A DNA stretch of 64,000 bases from Spirosoma validum (GCF_014699035.1 NZ_JACXAA010000006.1:62001-126000); one strand, 5' to 3'; numbered from the stretch's first letter, positions 54,255 through 63,088 are shown. Notes: generated by a model from the sequence alone, not told the origin. A program made the numbers and translations.

Positions 54255-54848
54255 ATGAAATACTGCATTGCCTTTCTAATGCTGACAGTGCTGGCCTTTA
54301 CGGCGCCGACCAAAACCATTAAGCTTTTTAACGGAAAAAACTTAGATGGCTGGAAAATTTACGGTACTGAAAAATGGTACGTCGATAATGGCGAACTCAT
54401 CTGCGAGAGCGGGCCTGATAAGAAATACGGTTATTTGGCCACTGAAAAATTCTACAAAAATTTCGATCTGACGCTGGAATTCAAGCAGGAAGCCAATGGA
54501 AACAGCGGTGTCTTTTTCCGCTCAACCATCGACGGCACGAAAATTACCGGCTGGCAGGTAGAAGTAGCGCCACCGAATCATGACACCGGTGGTATTTACG
54601 AATCATATGGCCGGAATTGGCTGGTTCAAATTCCCGATGAAAAGGAAAACATCCTGAAACCCGGCGAATGGAACAAAATGCGTATTCGGGTTGAGGGTGA
54701 TCATGTGCAGACCTACCTCAACGGGGAGTCGATGGTCGATTTTCACGACGAGAAGATTGGTAAGGGCGAGGGCTCCGTTGCTTTGCAAATCCACGACGGT
54801 GGCGGTATTAAAGTTCGCTGGAAGAATTTGGAGCTTAAACCATTGTAG
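54255..54848 (+). CDS. DUF1080 (3-keto-disaccharide hydrolase) domain protein
   Basis: The 197-residue product has a signal peptide (MKYCIAFLMLTVLAFTA) and one DUF1080 concanavalin-like domain, with KLFNGKNLDGWKIYG, NSGVFFRSTIDGTKITGWQV, WNKMRIRVEGDHVQTYLNGE and KVRWKNLELKPL. Some members hydrolyse 3-keto-glycosides; others may only bind glycans. It lies next to a larger DUF1080 protein and after the lactonase. A long palindrome separates it from the next gene. Confidence 0.9.
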   Translation: MKYCIAFLMLTVLAFTAPTKTIKLFNGKNLDGWKIYGTEKWYVDNGELICESGPDKKYGYLATEKFYKNFDLTLEFKQEANGNSGVFFRSTIDGTKITGWQVEVAPPNHDTGGIYESYGRNWLVQIPDEKENILKPGEWNKMRIRVEGDHVQTYLNGESMVDFHDEKIGKGEGSVALQIHDGGGIKVRWKNLELKPL

Positions 54849-54852
54849 TTCG

Positions 54853-54960
54853 TAAGGTAGCGTAGACTTCAGTACGCGTAGCCGTAGGTTAATGTGTGAA
54901 GAAAAATAGCAACTACGACATTAGCCTACGGCTACGCGGACTGAAGTCCACGATACCTTA
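54853..54960. repeat. Long (43-bp arms) palindrome between the two DUF1080 genes
   Basis: The left arm 54853-54895 and right arm 54918-54960 are complementary at 39 of 43 positions around a 22-nt centre. Recognisable core words are GCGTAGCCGTAGG and CCTACGGCTACGC. It nearly fills the gap and is the longest such element in the window. There is no T run, so it is not a standard terminator. Confidence 0.8.
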
Positions 54961-54977
54961 TCAACGTACGACATAGC

Positions 54978-55895
54978 ATGTACTTCGTCGTAAATAAGAT
55001 GTACCCAAAAATGTCGTCAAACGGTTTTTCTAAACTCGGTACGTTCGTGAAAGCACTCGCTCTACTTGTGTGTATTGGTTTGATCGTAATCACGTCAGCT
55101 ACTGCGCAGTCAGTAACGTTAGCCGACAATTGGCAGGCTCTTTTTAATGGCAAGGACCTCAGCGGTTGGGAAACGTATCTTGACCGTCCTTACTCGACAG
55201 ACAAGACAAAAGATAAAGCTTCACCTTTAGGCTTGAACAACGATCCGAACCACGTTTTTTCTGTAACGATGGTTGATGGACTGCCTGCGCTACGTATTTC
55301 GGGTGAGACCTTTGGCGGAATCAATACGCTAACCGAGTTTGAGAATTATCACTTCCGTCTGGAATTTAAGTGGGGCACCTTGAAATGGCCACCCAAACTC
55401 AACCAACCGCGCGATAGTGGCCTATTGTACCACAGCATTGGCGCGCATGGAACCCCGATGCTCTGGATGGAATCGTTCGAGTACCAGATTCAGGAGGGCG
55501 ATTGTGGCGATTATTGGGGGGTAATGAACGTACTGGCCGATATTTCCGCCCGCAAAAACGACCAAGACAAGTACGTTTATCAGCCCGCTGCTACGCCCAT
55601 TACGTTCCAGGATAAAACACCAGTCGGCCGTTCATGCCTCAAAAACCCAGATAGCGAAAAGCCATATGGCCAATGGAACGTATTGGACCTCTATTGTTTC
55701 GGCGATACGTGCTTACATATGCTGAATGGCAAAGTAAATCTCGTTCTGACTCACACCCGTCATTTAGTCAATGGGCAGCCGGAGCCGTTAACGAAGGGCA
55801 AGATTCAACTACAGTCGGAGGGAGCCGAGATCTTTTACCGGAACATATCCATTCGCGGTATTAAACAGCTTCCGGCTGACTTACTCCAGCAATAA
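54978..55895 (+). CDS. DUF1080 domain protein, secreted
   Basis: The 305-residue product has an N-terminal hydrophobic segment (FVKALALLVCIGLIVITSAT-AQ) and a DUF1080 domain (about 50-300). The domain carries ALFNGKDLSGWETYLDRPYS, NYHFRLEFKWGTLKWPP, DSGLLYHSIG, WMESFEYQIQEGDCGDYWGV and FYRNISIRGIKQL. It is longer than the neighbour at 54255-54848 and belongs to a different DUF1080 branch. The start could instead be the ATG at 55011, which gives a more usual signal peptide. It may act on glycans or 3-keto-sugars in the periplasm. Confidence 0.88.
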   Translation: MYFVVNKMYPKMSSNGFSKLGTFVKALALLVCIGLIVITSATAQSVTLADNWQALFNGKDLSGWETYLDRPYSTDKTKDKASPLGLNNDPNHVFSVTMVDGLPALRISGETFGGINTLTEFENYHFRLEFKWGTLKWPPKLNQPRDSGLLYHSIGAHGTPMLWMESFEYQIQEGDCGDYWGVMNVLADISARKNDQDKYVYQPAATPITFQDKTPVGRSCLKNPDSEKPYGQWNVLDLYCFGDTCLHMLNGKVNLVLTHTRHLVNGQPEPLTKGKIQLQSEGAEIFYRNISIRGIKQLPADLLQQ

Positions 55896-55915
55896 ATAGT
55901 ACTTCGTAATTCCTG

Positions 55916-56407
55916 TCAAATTTCTCGTAGTAATCCTTCCAGGTCCAGCGGATGTGTGTACATCTCGATAGACCCATCGGGTTTACGCGGCCACTCTTCG
56001 TGCGGGCGGTCCCAGTACAATTCAACGCCATTCCGATCCGGGTCATTAAGATAAATCGCTTCTGATACGCCATGATCCGACGCGCCAGTTATGGGGTACT
56101 TTGCATCAATAAGCCGTTGTAATGCTACTGCTAAATCCCGGCGCGTCGGGTACAGAATAGCGGTATGAAACAGCCCGGCGCTACGTGCTGGTGCTGGTGG
56201 TGCATCTTTGCTATACCACGTATTCAGGCCGATGTGATGATGGTAGCCACCTGCTGAGATAAAAGCAGCTTCTTTGCCATACATGGTTATCAGCGTAAAA
56301 CCCAGTAGATCCTGGTAAAACGCCAGCGCACGGTCAAGATCGGCAACTTTCAGGTGGATATGACCAATTCGGGTTTGGTCGGGAATGGTGTAGGGAGAAT
56401 GGTCCAT
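55916..56407 (-). CDS. VOC (glyoxalase/extradiol dioxygenase) family protein
   Basis: The 163-residue product (start MDHSPYTIPD) has two beta-alpha-beta-beta-beta modules. Metal ligand candidates are the His in RIGHIHLKVADLD, the His in LFHTAILYPT and the Glu in DRNGVELYWDRP, the last two matching the 2-His-1-Glu pattern of catechol 2,3-dioxygenase-like proteins. HHHIGLNTW is also characteristic. The substrate is unknown. A start at 56443 is possible but adds 12 unconserved residues. Confidence 0.87.
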   Translation of the reverse strand: MDHSPYTIPDQTRIGHIHLKVADLDRALAFYQDLLGFTLITMYGKEAAFISAGGYHHHIGLNTWYSKDAPPAPARSAGLFHTAILYPTRRDLAVALQRLIDAKYPITGASDHGVSEAIYLNDPDRNGVELYWDRPHEEWPRKPDGSIEMYTHPLDLEGLLREI

Positions 56408-56501
56408 ACTATGTAAATTTAGAGGCTGTTTCAGGCTAGTCATTTTTGATGACAGACTTACCCAAAACCAGAATCAACCGAAAATAAATCCGCTTTGCTC
56501 A

Positions 56502-59500
56502 ATGCGCACTTCGTTTACTCAATTACTCATTCGTTGCTTACTAATCACGGGCGTTACGTTCCCATCGCTGGGGCAAACGCAACCCGCAACGCCAACACCC
56601 CGATTTGCCTTCGCTGAACCCAGCCTTTCGCCCGATGGCTCGGAAATGGCGTTTATATCCGGTGGCGACATCTGGACCGTACCAGTTGGCGGGGGCGAAG
56701 CGCGGCTATTGGTTTCGCATCCAGATAATGAGTCCCGGCCGCTGTATTCGCCGGATGGTAAATACCTGGCCTTTGCGTCGTCGCGCACGGGCAACGGCGA
56801 TATTTACCTGATCACGCTGGAAACGGGGACCATTAAGCGACTGACGTACGACGATGGAGCAGAAGTACTTACTGGCTGGGCACGCGATGGAAAAATGGTT
56901 TATTTTCAGTCGACTAGCCATGATATTTCGGGCATGAACGACATCTACCGGGTAGCAATTACAGGCGGAACGCCAATGGCTGTTACAGCGGATCGCTACG
57001 CCAATGAATTCTACGGCGTCCCCTCCCCCGACGGCAAAACGCTGGCTTTTTCAGCGCGGGGTATTGCCTCCAACCAATGGTGGCGTAAAGGACGGAGTCA
57101 TCTTGACGAAGCCGAAATTTGGCTCTATCATCTGGATAGTAAGAAAGCTGAAGAGACCTACAAGCAAGTGTCAGAGAGTGGGGCGAAAGAGCTTTGGCCG
57201 ATGTGGGGTCAGGATGGCAAAACGCTTTATTACGTATCAGATCGCAATCAGACGCAGAATTTATGGTCGCATCCCCTCGCGGGCAAACCGACCATGTTAA
57301 CTACGTTTACGAATGGCCGGGTGTTATGGCCATCGATTAGTTACGACGGGAAAACGATCGTATTTGAGCGTGATTTTGGCCTTTGGAAATACGATATCGC
57401 GAGTCGTCAGACGACACCCATTTCGATTCGACTCCGGGGTGTTGCAGCTAGTCCAGCTGTCGATCATTTGAAACAGACCAATCAATTTCGCGAACTGGCC
57501 CTGTCGCCCGATGGAAAAAAAGTGGCCTTTACAAGTCATGGCGAGGTGTTTGCCACATCAGCGAAAGATGGGGGCGATGCAACGCGGATCAGCCACACGT
57601 CCGCTAACGAATCGCAACCCGTCTGGACACCCAATAGCCGGGGATTGGTCTACGTATCAACGCGCGATGGAGCCGCCCATTTGTATCGCTACGACATTGC
57701 CACCCGCGACGAAACCCGACTAACGAACGATCCACTAGATGATAGTTCGCCCGTATTTTCTCCCGATGGTAAATCGTTGGCCTTTATTCGAAATGGTCAG
57801 GAGTTGCGCGTACTGGACGTAGCTACTAAAAAAGAGCGTTTGCTCAAGAAAGATTATTTAGGTCGGCCACCCTTTGCATCTACCGGTTCTATTGTTTGGT
57901 CGCCGGATAACAAATGGATTGCGTTTGCCTCGTTTGGTGCCAAAACGTTTCGGAATATTTCGGTCGTCCCCGCTGCTGGCGGAGTTAGTAAACCGATTAG
58001 TTTTCTGGCCAATACGTTTGGTGGCAATCTAAGCTGGAGCCCCGACGGGAAATACATTTTGTTCAGCACAAATCAACGTACCGAAACAGCGCAGATCGCT
58101 CGTATTGACCTGGTCCCTCGGCCACCTAAATTTCGAGAAGATCAGTTTCGAGATTTGTTCAACGAAGAAATCCCGAAAACACTAAAACCCGTCACCGTAA
58201 CGCCCTCAAGCGCAAGAACTGCCGCGCGCGACACGACTGCTCGAACCGACACAACAGACAAAGGCGGACGTAGCGGAGCAACGGCAATCGTTTTTGAGGA
58301 CATTCGCCAGCGGCTGAGCCTGTTGCCAGTGGGCGTCGATGTGGATGCGCACTCGATCAGCAAGGATGGCAAAACGCTCTTACTCGTCGCAACAGTAGCA
58401 GGGCAGCAGAATCTCTACACCTATTCGCTCGATGAACTTGGTCGCGAACAAAGCGTGGCGCGTCAGCTAACGTCAACGGCGGGCAGTAAAAGTGGCGCTC
58501 AGTTCTCACCCGATGGCAAAGAGATTTTTTACATCGAGCAGGGTCGAATTCAATCCATTACGCTGGATCGACGGGAACCGAAGCCACTGAGCGTAACGGC
58601 CGAAATGGATGTCGATTTCAATGACGAGAAGGTGCAAGTGTTCCGGCAGGCTTGGGACGTTCAAAACAAAGGATTTTATGACTCTACGTTTCATGGTGCC
58701 AACTGGAAAGCTATTCGTAGTGAATACGAACCTTTGGCAGCCGGAGCCCGTACGCCGGATGAGTTACGTCGCCTGATTAGTTTAATGCTGGGCGAATTAA
58801 ACGCGTCGCACTCAGGTATTTCGGCACCAGCGGGATCGGTACAGACGACAACTGGGCGCCTTGGTTTACGCTTCGACCGAACCGAGTACGAAAACTCAGG
58901 CCGACTGCGAATCACAGAAGTTATTGAGTTGAGTCCGGCGGCTATAGCGGGGACTATTAAGCCTGGCGACTATCTGCTGGCTGTGGATGATAAGAAGATC
59001 AATGCTACAACAAATCTCGATCAACTGCTCGAAAATCAGATTAATCGTCGGGTTTCGCTCATGATTGCCTCATCGCCAACGGCCCCACCTCGTGAAGTGG
59101 TCGTACGTCCGGTCAACCTGGCAACAGAAAAAATAGTACTCTACAAACAGTGGGTTCAGCAACAGCGCGAATACGTGAACAAAGTCAGTAACGGACGGCT
59201 TGGCTACGTGCATCTGTACGACATGTCGGCCGAATCGCTGGCGCAGTTGAACATTGACCTGGATGCGGATAACCACGCCCGAGAAGGCGTAGTGGTCGAC
59301 GTTCGAAACAATAACGGTGGTTTTGTGAATGCGTATGCATTGGACGTATTTACGCGCAAAGGCTACATGACCATGACACCGCGCGGCTTACCCGCAGCCC
59401 CAGCCCGAACACAGTTAGGCCAGCGAGCGCTGGAAAGTCCAACGATTCTGTTGACTAATCAGCATTCTCTTTCGGACGCGGAAGATTTTACGGAAGGTTA

Positions 59501-59789
59501 CCGTACGCTTAAACTGGGTAAAGTCGTGGGTGAACCAACGGGCGGCTGGATCATTTATACCTCCGCAGCTCAACTTATCGACGGGTCGAACGTACGGTTG
59601 CCCTTCATTAAAATTACCGACAATACGGGGAAAAATATGGAATTGGCCCCACGCCCGGTTGATATCATGGTCGCGCGGCCCATTGGCGAGAGCTATACCG
59701 ATAAAAACGTTCAGTTAGATAAAGCTGTTGCCGAGTTACTCAACGATCTAAACGAATCTAAAACATCTAGAGCCAGTACTGGCAAATAG
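56502..59789 (+). CDS. Tricorn-like protease (PD40 propellers, PDZ, S41 domain)
   Basis: The 1095-residue secreted protein has a signal peptide (LLITGVTFPSLGQ). The first 700 residues contain repeated PD40 blades (SPDGSEMAFISGGD, SPDGKYLAFASSR, SPDGKKVAFTSHGEV, SPDGKSLAFIRNG), forming one or two propellers. A core follows from about 710, then a PDZ domain near 790-880 (LRITEVIELSPAAIAGTIKP). The S41 protease domain has VVDVRNNNGGFVN and the nucleophile in TNQHSLSDAEDF. Tricorn proteases degrade oligopeptides, and this export to the envelope fits a nutritional role. A low-complexity Thr/Ala/Arg linker sits near 565-600. Confidence 0.92.
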   Translation: MRTSFTQLLIRCLLITGVTFPSLGQTQPATPTPRFAFAEPSLSPDGSEMAFISGGDIWTVPVGGGEARLLVSHPDNESRPLYSPDGKYLAFASSRTGNGDIYLITLETGTIKRLTYDDGAEVLTGWARDGKMVYFQSTSHDISGMNDIYRVAITGGTPMAVTADRYANEFYGVPSPDGKTLAFSARGIASNQWWRKGRSHLDEAEIWLYHLDSKKAEETYKQVSESGAKELWPMWGQDGKTLYYVSDRNQTQNLWSHPLAGKPTMLTTFTNGRVLWPSISYDGKTIVFERDFGLWKYDIASRQTTPISIRLRGVAASPAVDHLKQTNQFRELALSPDGKKVAFTSHGEVFATSAKDGGDATRISHTSANESQPVWTPNSRGLVYVSTRDGAAHLYRYDIATRDETRLTNDPLDDSSPVFSPDGKSLAFIRNGQELRVLDVATKKERLLKKDYLGRPPFASTGSIVWSPDNKWIAFASFGAKTFRNISVVPAAGGVSKPISFLANTFGGNLSWSPDGKYILFSTNQRTETAQIARIDLVPRPPKFREDQFRDLFNEEIPKTLKPVTVTPSSARTAARDTTARTDTTDKGGRSGATAIVFEDIRQRLSLLPVGVDVDAHSISKDGKTLLLVATVAGQQNLYTYSLDELGREQSVARQLTSTAGSKSGAQFSPDGKEIFYIEQGRIQSITLDRREPKPLSVTAEMDVDFNDEKVQVFRQAWDVQNKGFYDSTFHGANWKAIRSEYEPLAAGARTPDELRRLISLMLGELNASHSGISAPAGSVQTTTGRLGLRFDRTEYENSGRLRITEVIELSPAAIAGTIKPGDYLLAVDDKKINATTNLDQLLENQINRRVSLMIASSPTAPPREVVVRPVNLATEKIVLYKQWVQQQREYVNKVSNGRLGYVHLYDMSAESLAQLNIDLDADNHAREGVVVDVRNNNGGFVNAYALDVFTRKGYMTMTPRGLPAAPARTQLGQRALESPTILLTNQHSLSDAEDFTEGYRTLKLGKVVGEPTGGWIIYTSAAQLIDGSNVRLPFIKITDNTGKNMELAPRPVDIMVARPIGESYTDKNVQLDKAVAELLNDLNESKTSRASTGK

Positions 59790-59800
59790 TATAAACAGAG

Positions 59801-59842
59801 CAAACCGCGGAATGTGATCGAATGACCATATTCCGCGGTTTG
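59801..59842 (+). terminator. Perfect 13-bp hairpin after the tricorn-like gene
   Basis: CAAACCGCGGAAT and ATTCCGCGGTTTG are complementary around a 16-nt loop, 12 nt after the stop. The flank TTAACTACTCT is only weakly T-rich, so termination is likely but not certain. Confidence 0.65.
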
Positions 59843-59923
59843 TTAACTACTCTGCCCCATTCAGTAAGTGGGGCTCTTTGCTGGCTAACGTAATGCGTAG
59901 CTTTCCAGCCAAATTAACTAGTC

Positions 59924-60574
59924 ATGTCTCTTATTCACACACTGGTTATCGGGCTGGTAACCTGCGCAATTATGACACCTTCAACTGCACAATCCACCAA
60001 AGAATCAATTGCCGGGGAATACTACCTGACGGGCGTTCGGGAAGTAGGCTCTGGAATCAAACTCAATGCCGACTCTACGTTTGAGTTTTTCTTTGCCTAT
60101 GGTGCTCTCGACCGGATGGGTCAAGGCACCTGGAAACAACAAGGCAATCAACTTATATTGAACAGCCGCCCACGTCCACCCAAAGATTTCGCGCTGGTAA
60201 CCAGCCGAACCATGTCCGAAACCAAGCTAACGATACGTATCGTCGATCCTAACAAACAATTGTTGCGTTACGTAGAAGTTGCGGCCAAAAACAGGGCGGA
60301 TATTCAGCGAGGAATGACGGATGTTGATGGAAAAGCTACTTTTGCCAAACCGCCTGTGGAAGCAATTTCGTTACGTTTCGAGCTTTGCGCGGATCGTTAT
60401 TCCGTTTTTCCAATTACGAACAAAGCACACAATTACTACGAGTTTCGGTTTGAGCCGTGGATTGCCGAAGTCTTCTTTAAGAACGCTACATATACGCTTT
60501 CCGATGGCGAACTCGAGGGGTCCCATCCGTTGCTGGAGCCGGGTAAAACGTACTCGTTTGAGCGAAATCAATAA
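59924..60574 (+). CDS. Secreted protein of unknown function with lipocalin-like start
   Basis: The 216-residue product begins MSLIHTLVIGLVTCAIMTPS-TAQ (signal peptide). A strand-rich segment with AGEYYLTGVREVGSGIKLNA, FEFFFAYGALDRMGQGTWKQ and NQLILNSRPRPPKDF resembles small beta-barrel surface-sensing domains. It ends GKTYSFERNQ. No family is recognised with confidence. It is monocistronic, between the tricorn-like gene and a convergent barrel gene. Confidence 0.75.
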   Translation: MSLIHTLVIGLVTCAIMTPSTAQSTKESIAGEYYLTGVREVGSGIKLNADSTFEFFFAYGALDRMGQGTWKQQGNQLILNSRPRPPKDFALVTSRTMSETKLTIRIVDPNKQLLRYVEVAAKNRADIQRGMTDVDGKATFAKPPVEAISLRFELCADRYSVFPITNKAHNYYEFRFEPWIAEVFFKNATYTLSDGELEGSHPLLEPGKTYSFERNQ

Positions 60575-60640
60575 AAGCTCTTACATACTTCAGCCGCGTT
60601 ACGTCCTGGCGAAGAAGTCTGATAGTTGCCGACTAAAAAT

Positions 60641-60675
60641 AAACGATCCGCTCAGGTTTTCTGAGCGGATCGTTT
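60641..60675 (-). terminator. Terminator of the 60692-61282 barrel gene
   Basis: AAACGATCCGCTCAG and CTGAGCGGATCGTTT form a perfect 15-bp stem with a 5-nt loop. On the minus strand it is followed by ATTTTTAG. It may also act on the plus strand, though no T run is present there. Confidence 0.85.
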
Positions 60676-60691
60676 GGCAAAAGGATATGAC

Positions 60692-61282
60692 TTAGCGTCG
60701 GCCACCACCAATGTCTGCGCCAATTTTGATTCCCAGGTAAGCATTTTCGCTGGTAACTTCCAGGGCTGACGAATTGTTCTTGGTTGTCGGCACAGCGTTG
60801 TATTCAACGGAGGCTACGAAGTGACCGGCTTTGATACCAGCCCGGATCATTCCACCAAATTTGGTGTCACTTACCAATTGAATGTTCTGGTTCGGTTGGC
60901 CATTATTGCTGATAACGACCGTACCAGCTGCGCCAATCGTGTATAGTCCAACACCTGCGCCAATAAAAGGACGAACGCTCCCCTGGGTAAACAGATAATT
61001 GCCCGTTATTAGGTATGAAGCATAAGCGCCTACGTCACCTGTTGTAATGTTACCGTTATACTGAACACCCCGCGCGACGGAAGCCACCTCCAGGCGAAGG
61101 CCTAAATCAAACTGATCGGATAGTCCGTACTTAGGTTCGACGGCTACCAAAAAACCGCCTGATACACCCGCGTTGAAGGGCTTGGCATAGCCAATAGATA
61201 AATTTACTTTAAACGGTTTGTACTCCTGAGCAGTAGCCGAAAGAGCAACCAGCATCAATACGCCTGCGAGATAATTTCTCAT
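60692..61282 (-). CDS. Outer-membrane beta-barrel protein
   Basis: The 196-residue product has a signal peptide (MRNYLAGVLMLVALSATAQ) and about eight amphipathic strands with glycine/aromatic spacing: VNLSIGYAKPFNAGVSGGFL, PFIGAGVGLYTIGAAGTVVI, MIRAGIKAGHFVASVEYNAV and AYLGIKIGADIGG. This is the OmpW/PF13505-like small barrel pattern. Its function is unknown. It has its own terminator and an upstream 247-nt gap in which I see no supported gene. Confidence 0.82.
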   Translation of the reverse strand: MRNYLAGVLMLVALSATAQEYKPFKVNLSIGYAKPFNAGVSGGFLVAVEPKYGLSDQFDLGLRLEVASVARGVQYNGNITTGDVGAYASYLITGNYLFTQGSVRPFIGAGVGLYTIGAAGTVVISNNGQPNQNIQLVSDTKFGGMIRAGIKAGHFVASVEYNAVPTTKNNSSALEVTSENAYLGIKIGADIGGGRR

Positions 61283-61529
61283 TTTATAGTGTCAAGTAGT
61301 GAATGTGATAAAACTGGCACTATAACTGAGCTCGGAGTAGTCTTGTTTAATCGGCGGGTAAATTTATTGGTAAATACAGAGCGACGGCTTATCGATTTAA
61401 ACTGTAAGGCACGAATTACTCTTGACAGAACTCAGCGTGACTTTGGGGTTGAAAAACGTATAGACTGTAAATCTACAGCCTTCACTCTGAGTCCGTTATT
61501 CTATTTCCCAGGTTTGCAGGATGCTACGT

Positions 61530-62027
61530 TTATTTTACCCGGTTAAAAACGAACAAATCTTTAAAATCCCATTTATTATCCTGCTGCATCCCCCGTTGAA
61601 TAGCTAGTTGATTCGCTGAGCGTTTTTCGTAGATGATCCGTATGGAGCCGTCTTCTTTCTCGAAAATGGCTTTGTCTTTCCCGGCTTCAATGAATTTGTA
61701 ACGATCCGATTTGTCTTTCTCTTCCTGTCCGATCAGACCGGGTTTGAAATGCTTTACCAATACGATTGGTCCCTGCTCGGTTTGCTCGAAAATAAGCATC
61801 TCGTACATCGTGACTTTGTTGTCTTTCATCATGCGCATGAACCCAGTGAGGTTATCGCCGACCGGTGCTATCCAGGAGGCCTCAATAGGCCCACCGTTGA
61901 ACGTACCTAGCCAACGCCCTTCCATAAAACTGACGTCAGCCAGTGAGCCTTTAGCGTTAGTTTGGGCGTATGTGGCAAGGCTAGAAAACAAACAGAGTGA
62001 GAAGACAACGAAGCGTGTAATTTTCAT
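61530..62027 (-). CDS. DUF6265-like secreted protein
   Basis: The 165-residue product has a signal peptide (VVFSLCLFSSLATYAQ). Its lipocalin-like domain includes FMEGRWLGTFNGGPIEASWI, GDNLTGFMRMMKDNKVTMYE and IVLVKHFKPGLIGQEEK, and it ends FVFNRVK. This matches the DUF6265 layout (ligand-binding barrel of unknown ligand). It is monocistronic, just before the duplicated dnaJ start region. Confidence 0.82.
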   Translation of the reverse strand: MKITRFVVFSLCLFSSLATYAQTNAKGSLADVSFMEGRWLGTFNGGPIEASWIAPVGDNLTGFMRMMKDNKVTMYEMLIFEQTEQGPIVLVKHFKPGLIGQEEKDKSDRYKFIEAGKDKAIFEKEDGSIRIIYEKRSANQLAIQRGMQQDNKWDFKDLFVFNRVK

Positions 62028-62130
62028 AGAGGCTTGGGTTGAATTAGGTTTTAATTAGTAAGATGCAGGAATCTGATATTTACTACAGAAATGACTGGAA
62101 AGTGAGCAGATTTTGGAGATTCTTATTTTC

Positions 62131-62303
62131 ACAACCTTCCCTACCGCTTCTGAGTTTATACGGGTGATTAGTACGTAATACACTCCCACCCCGTATGGAC
62201 TTTATCGATTATTACAGCGTTTTGGGCGTACCGAAAACGGCCTCTGACGACGATATTAAAAAAGCTTATCGCAAACTGGCCCGGAAGCATCATCCTGACC
62301 TGA
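62131..62303 (+). repeat. 173-bp direct repeat, copy A (5' region of the dnaJ-like gene)
   Basis: This copy is identical by eye, base for base, to 63089-63261 at an offset of 958 bp. It covers 64 bp of upstream sequence and the first 36 codons of the DnaJ-like gene. Immediate flanks differ on both sides (left ...TTATTTTC here; right GTGTATG here against ACCCGAATG in copy B), so the boundaries are sharp. Confidence 0.95.
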
Positions 62304-62320
62304 GTGTATGTACTATGTAA
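62195..62320 (+). pseudogene. Truncated J-domain stub (duplicated start of the dnaJ-like gene)
   Basis: The ATG at 62195 opens a frame of 41 codons: [20 protein letters not shown], then [16 protein letters not shown], then SVCTM and stop. The first 36 codons equal those of the intact gene at 63153, including the HPD motif. The last five come from the sequence that interrupts it. Only the first half of a J domain is present, so it is very probably non-functional as a co-chaperone. A small transcript from the shared upstream region is still possible. Confidence 0.85.
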
Positions 62321-62336
62321 ATTAGGCGGAGGTGAA

Positions 62337-62744
62337 TCAGTAGCCGAGTAACTGTTTAAACTCCTCTAATCGGAGAACCTTGATTTTAGGATATTCACGT
62401 TTCTTGAGGACATTAAAATGAGCGTCATTACTGACTAGATAATCTACCCCACCGGCAAAAGACACATCGGCGAATTTATTATCGTCGGGATCATTTTCAA
62501 TCATCAACCATTTGAAATTAGCTTCTACATGAATGACGTGCGGAGCTACTGCCAGAATCTTCATTACGTTCTGCGCCAGCGAAGGAGCGTAGAATTCGCT
62601 CAATTTTTCTTCGTACTCAGTGATAATTTCCTGACTGACAATCCATTCGAATTTACGTGTTATAAACGCCTGATATAACCAATAATGTTCGCCTGAACGA
62701 GGAATAGACGCGATTAGGCAATTGGTATCAATAACAACCCGCAT
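62337..62744 (-). CDS. PIN-domain toxin of a toxin-antitoxin pair (PIN_3/COG1569-like)
   Basis: The 135-residue product begins MRVVIDTNCLIASIPRSGEH with the first PIN-domain aspartate in VIDTN. It also has SQEIITEYEEKL, NDPDDNKFADVSFAGGVDYL (the later acidic cluster) and VSNDAHFNVL. The acidic residues form the metal site of a ribonuclease. It starts 4 nt after the antitoxin gene, the usual order for such pairs. A longer start at 62771 would overlap the antitoxin and is not preferred. The target RNA is unknown. Confidence 0.88.
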   Translation of the reverse strand: MRVVIDTNCLIASIPRSGEHYWLYQAFITRKFEWIVSQEIITEYEEKLSEFYAPSLAQNVMKILAVAPHVIHVEANFKWLMIENDPDDNKFADVSFAGGVDYLVSNDAHFNVLKKREYPKIKVLRLEEFKQLLGY

Positions 62745-62748
62745 ACTA

Positions 62749-62967
62749 TTATCGAGTGCGTTGCGACTCATTCAGCACCCGGTCGAAGTCAGCCTGGGTA
62801 TAACCTTTCTGAGCAATGATTTCATCCGCTTCTGCGGCAATTAATTCACTGTAATAGTCCATCAATAATTGATGAACCTTATCCAGTTCATCAGGAAGCA
62901 TAGGACGATCAAAAAGACGCATTAGCGATACCTGAACCGAGTTAGGTTGTTGTGTTCCCGTCATCAT
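62749..62967 (-). CDS. Antitoxin partner of the PIN toxin
   Basis: The 72-residue product (start MMTGTQQPNSVQVSLMRLFD; MTGTQ at 62964 is an alternative) is mainly helical. Its charged C-terminus (AAEADEIIAQKGYTQADFDR...) resembles antitoxins paired with PIN_3-type toxins. No clear DNA-binding domain can be named. Assignment rests mainly on its position 4 nt upstream of the toxin. A minus-strand TAGTTTTG lies 22 nt upstream. Confidence 0.7.
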   Translation of the reverse strand: MMTGTQQPNSVQVSLMRLFDRPMLPDELDKVHQLLMDYYSELIAAEADEIIAQKGYTQADFDRVLNESQRTR

Positions 62968-62988
62968 ACTAGTTGATGCATATATAGA

Positions 62989-62996
62989 CAAAACTA
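62989..62996 (-). promoter_or_regulatory. Promoter -7 element of the toxin-antitoxin operon (TAGTTTTG)
   Basis: An exact TAnnTTTG match on the minus strand, 22 nt before the antitoxin ATG. It shows that the insert carries its own promoter. A -33 element is not obvious. Confidence 0.5.
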
Positions 62997-63088
62997 ACAA
63001 AAAAATAACCTGTTGCCGTTCATACAGATTACGGTATTAGACTCTATTGATAAACGCAACAGATACATAGTTCTTTACTTATATCTCT

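Larger units (their letters stand above)
62304..63088. mobile_element. 785-bp insert carrying a toxin-antitoxin operon between direct repeats
   Basis: The segment between the two 173-bp repeats contains only the PIN toxin and its antitoxin plus short flanks and a TAGTTTTG promoter element. Removing one repeat and this segment (958 bp in all) restores a normal dnaJ-like locus. There is no transposase, integrase or terminal inverted repeat. It could be a cassette integrated by homologous recombination with a circle carrying the dnaJ 5' end, a local duplication, or an assembly artefact. Confidence 0.55.

Noticed and set aside
61461-61475. TAGACTGTAAATCTA looks like a tRNA-Tyr (GTA) anticodon arm.
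   Set aside because: No acceptor stem, D arm or T arm (no GGTTCGAATCC-like sequence) could be found around it, so a tRNA or clear fragment is not supported.
61289-61546. 85-codon plus-strand ORF in the gap between the barrel and DUF6265 genes.
   Set aside because: No start context, no recognisable motif, overlaps the end of the DUF6265 gene and has unusual composition; probably chance.
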